Assembly: GCF_900111835.1 (NCBI RefSeq) | Contig: NZ_FOJP01000014.1 | Location: 164,376-228,375, forward strand | Reading direction: 5' to 3' | Origin: Metapseudomonas otitidis | GTDB lineage: Bacteria > Pseudomonadota > Gammaproteobacteria > Pseudomonadales > Pseudomonadaceae | DNA length: 64,000 nt | Shown here: piece by piece, positions 63,157-64,000 of the stretch | Layout of the letters: the number at the start of each line of letters is the position of its first letter | Numbering within the stretch: position 1 is the stretch's first letter | Notes under the pieces: generated by a model | Database searches by the model: none | Seen by the model: the letters and a program-made list of their open reading frames with translations, nothing else | What the model was told of the DNA's origin: nothing | Position numbers and translations under genes: made by a program

Positions 63157-63528
63157 TCACGGCACATAGACTGTTGTAGCGCTTTCGATGACCTTGCCAT
63201 TTAGCCGCCCTTTCCCTTGCGCCCCAAACTCATTGACAAAATAATCGGTAAACTCTTGATAGCTAGTCTTGTTAGCGGCTCCAATTTTTCACCTCAATAA
63301 CGTGTAATTTGCCGTTTATGTCACGTACCACAATATCATATCTACGATCGACAAAAGGACCTTTAACAACCATCTTAGCACTGACAACTTCCATTACATT
63401 TTATTCTAAATGTTTGGCAAACTCATTTGCCTTGACTGTCCCCGGGAGAGATACGCCTGTCGGGCTTGCAAACTTTCCATCAGGGGTTCGATAGCTTCCA
63501 TCTGAATGCTGTTTTATTTCGGGTGCTA
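63157..63528 (-). pseudogene. Broken toxin tip with PD-(D/E)xK-like nuclease pattern
   Basis: Starting at the IS junction the minus strand reads LAPEIKQHSDGSYRTPDGKF, then a TAA at 63403-63401 after FAKHLE. The same frame continues NVMEVVSAKMVVKGPFVDRR, YDIVVRDINGKLHVIEVK. An extra T in the run at 63285-63289 then shifts the frame; the restored frame gives ANKTSYQEFTDYFVNEFGAQ and ends SATTVYVP. Asp, then 11-13 residues, Glu-x-Lys is the PD-(D/E)xK endonuclease pattern. One nonsense codon plus one frameshift make it inactive. It lies directly before an intact immunity-type gene. Confidence 0.65.
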
Positions 63529-64000
63529 GGTTCTGTACGAAAAGTCGGTACAGGTAGAATCGCCACCATGATTGGCTGGAGGCCCACATGGCAAGGCGCT
63601 AGGAACTCCCAGATGCGGGCTGGGAGTTGATCAAGGATCTGGTTGCCCCGGAACAGAAGATGGGCCGACCTCGAAGTGATGATCGGCTGGTGCTCAACGG
63701 CATCTTTTGGATCCTTTGCTCCGGAGCCGCCTGGCGTGATCTGCCGGAACGTTTCGGCCCGTGGTCGACGGTTTATCAACGGTTCCGTGACTGGCGAGAC
63801 GACGGCACGTTTAACCGGGTACTTGAGCGATTGCACGTCCAGTTGAATCAGGAAGGCCTGATCGACCTGGATACGTGGATGATTGACTCCACCGCGGTGC
63901 GTGCAACCCGAGCCTCTTCTGGCGCCGGGAAAAAGGGGGGCCAGAAGAACCGGTAGATCATGCATTGGGACGTAGCCGAGGCGGCCTAACCACCAAGATT
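63529..64000 (+). mobile_element. IS5-family (IS427-like) element, right end outside the window
   Basis: Begins GGTTCTGTACGAAAAGTCGG, directly after CTAG, a target typical of the IS427 group. It contains a transposase start (63588) and extends past position 64000, so the right terminus and target duplication cannot be checked. Inserted precisely in the toxin-tip gene on the opposite strand. Confidence 0.8.
63588..63957 (+). pseudogene. IS5-family transposase, first frame, with early stop
   Basis: Typical IS427-group orfA product (ELPDAGWELIKDLV, GRPRSDDRLVLNGIFWIL, SGAAWRDLPERFGPWSTVYQ), but the fifth codon is TAG where the sister fragment at 60640 has TAC. Translation could restart at the ATG at 63627. 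The frame stops at 63957; the usual -1 frame (GGPEEPVDHALGRSRGG) continues past 64000 through a slippery G GGG GGC at 63935-63941, as expected for the programmed shift in this IS group. Confidence 0.75.

Overview
This window is chromosomal DNA of a GC-rich gammaproteobacterium, almost certainly a Pseudomonas. The evidence is the hydroxycinnamate/vanillate genes (ech, vdh, vanAB with VanR boxes), OprD- and FadL-type porins, a BdlA-like chemoreceptor, and a block that matches gene for gene the Pseudomonas aeruginosa PUMA3/Pdt region (vreAIR, phdA, pdtB, exbB2, exbD2 and followers). About 0-56 kb is uniform GC-rich core-like sequence with dense operons. About 56.7-64 kb is AT-rich accessory DNA with small orphan genes and insertion-sequence debris. 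I saw no rRNA, tRNA or CRISPR.

Layout. (1) 0-5.4 kb: hydroxycinnamate degradation (start of a probable fcs, vdh, ech, an aromatic-acid MFS transporter, an OprD-type porin). (2) 5.5-11.1 kb: an unassigned uptake/hydrolysis operon (MFS carrier, DUF3237 protein, PotF-like binding protein, outer-membrane channel, class-C serine hydrolase) with a divergent TetR gene. (3) 11.9-14.8 kb: vanR and vanAB with ATTGGATCCAAT operators. (4) 14.8-21.5 kb: two SDR dehydrogenases with a divergent LysR, an orphan solute-binding protein, an alpha/beta hydrolase, and a PAS histidine kinase with a NarL-type regulator. (5) 21.6-34.7 kb: a complete auxiliary chemotaxis operon (four receptors, CheY, STAS protein, CheA, two CheW, CheR, CheD, CheB), ending in a PAS gene that is readable only through a -1 frameshift. 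(6) 34.7-37 kb: a vreA-vreI-vreR-like cell-surface-signalling cassette. (7) 37-45.4 kb: a small exported protein, FadL and PraB-like proteins, and a MacAB-TolC-type export operon. (8) 45.7-56 kb: a Pdt-type operon (phdA, pdtB, exbB fused to DUF2341/LamG, exbD, tonB, porin, coiled-coil protein, YbjN-like protein, parvulin) followed by a LysR gene. (9) 56.3-64 kb: a small gene behind an attenuator-like leader, then a minus-strand array of orphan immunity genes and broken toxin C-termini. The array is interrupted by IS5, IS66 and IS30 remnants and by an IS5-family element that runs off the end.

How it fits together. Ferulate or coumarate would enter through the porin and MFS carrier, be activated by Fcs, cleaved by Ech, oxidised by Vdh to vanillate, and demethylated by VanAB under VanR control. 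The VreA/I/R-like cassette lies close to the operon that its P. aeruginosa counterpart regulates. That operon should export and energise a two-partner-secretion exoprotein. In P. aeruginosa the exoprotein gene pdtA lies just upstream of phdA. Here that position holds a toxin-immunity graveyard, so the exoprotein gene is either beyond the window or lost.

The observations most worth following are the dnaX-like frameshift signal in the PAS gene (about 34.55 kb), the mutually exclusive hairpins ahead of the small gene at 56.4 kb, the PhdA-like protein built from an antitoxin-like and a transposase-like segment, and the toxin-immunity array whose two toxin ends both abut the same IS terminus.
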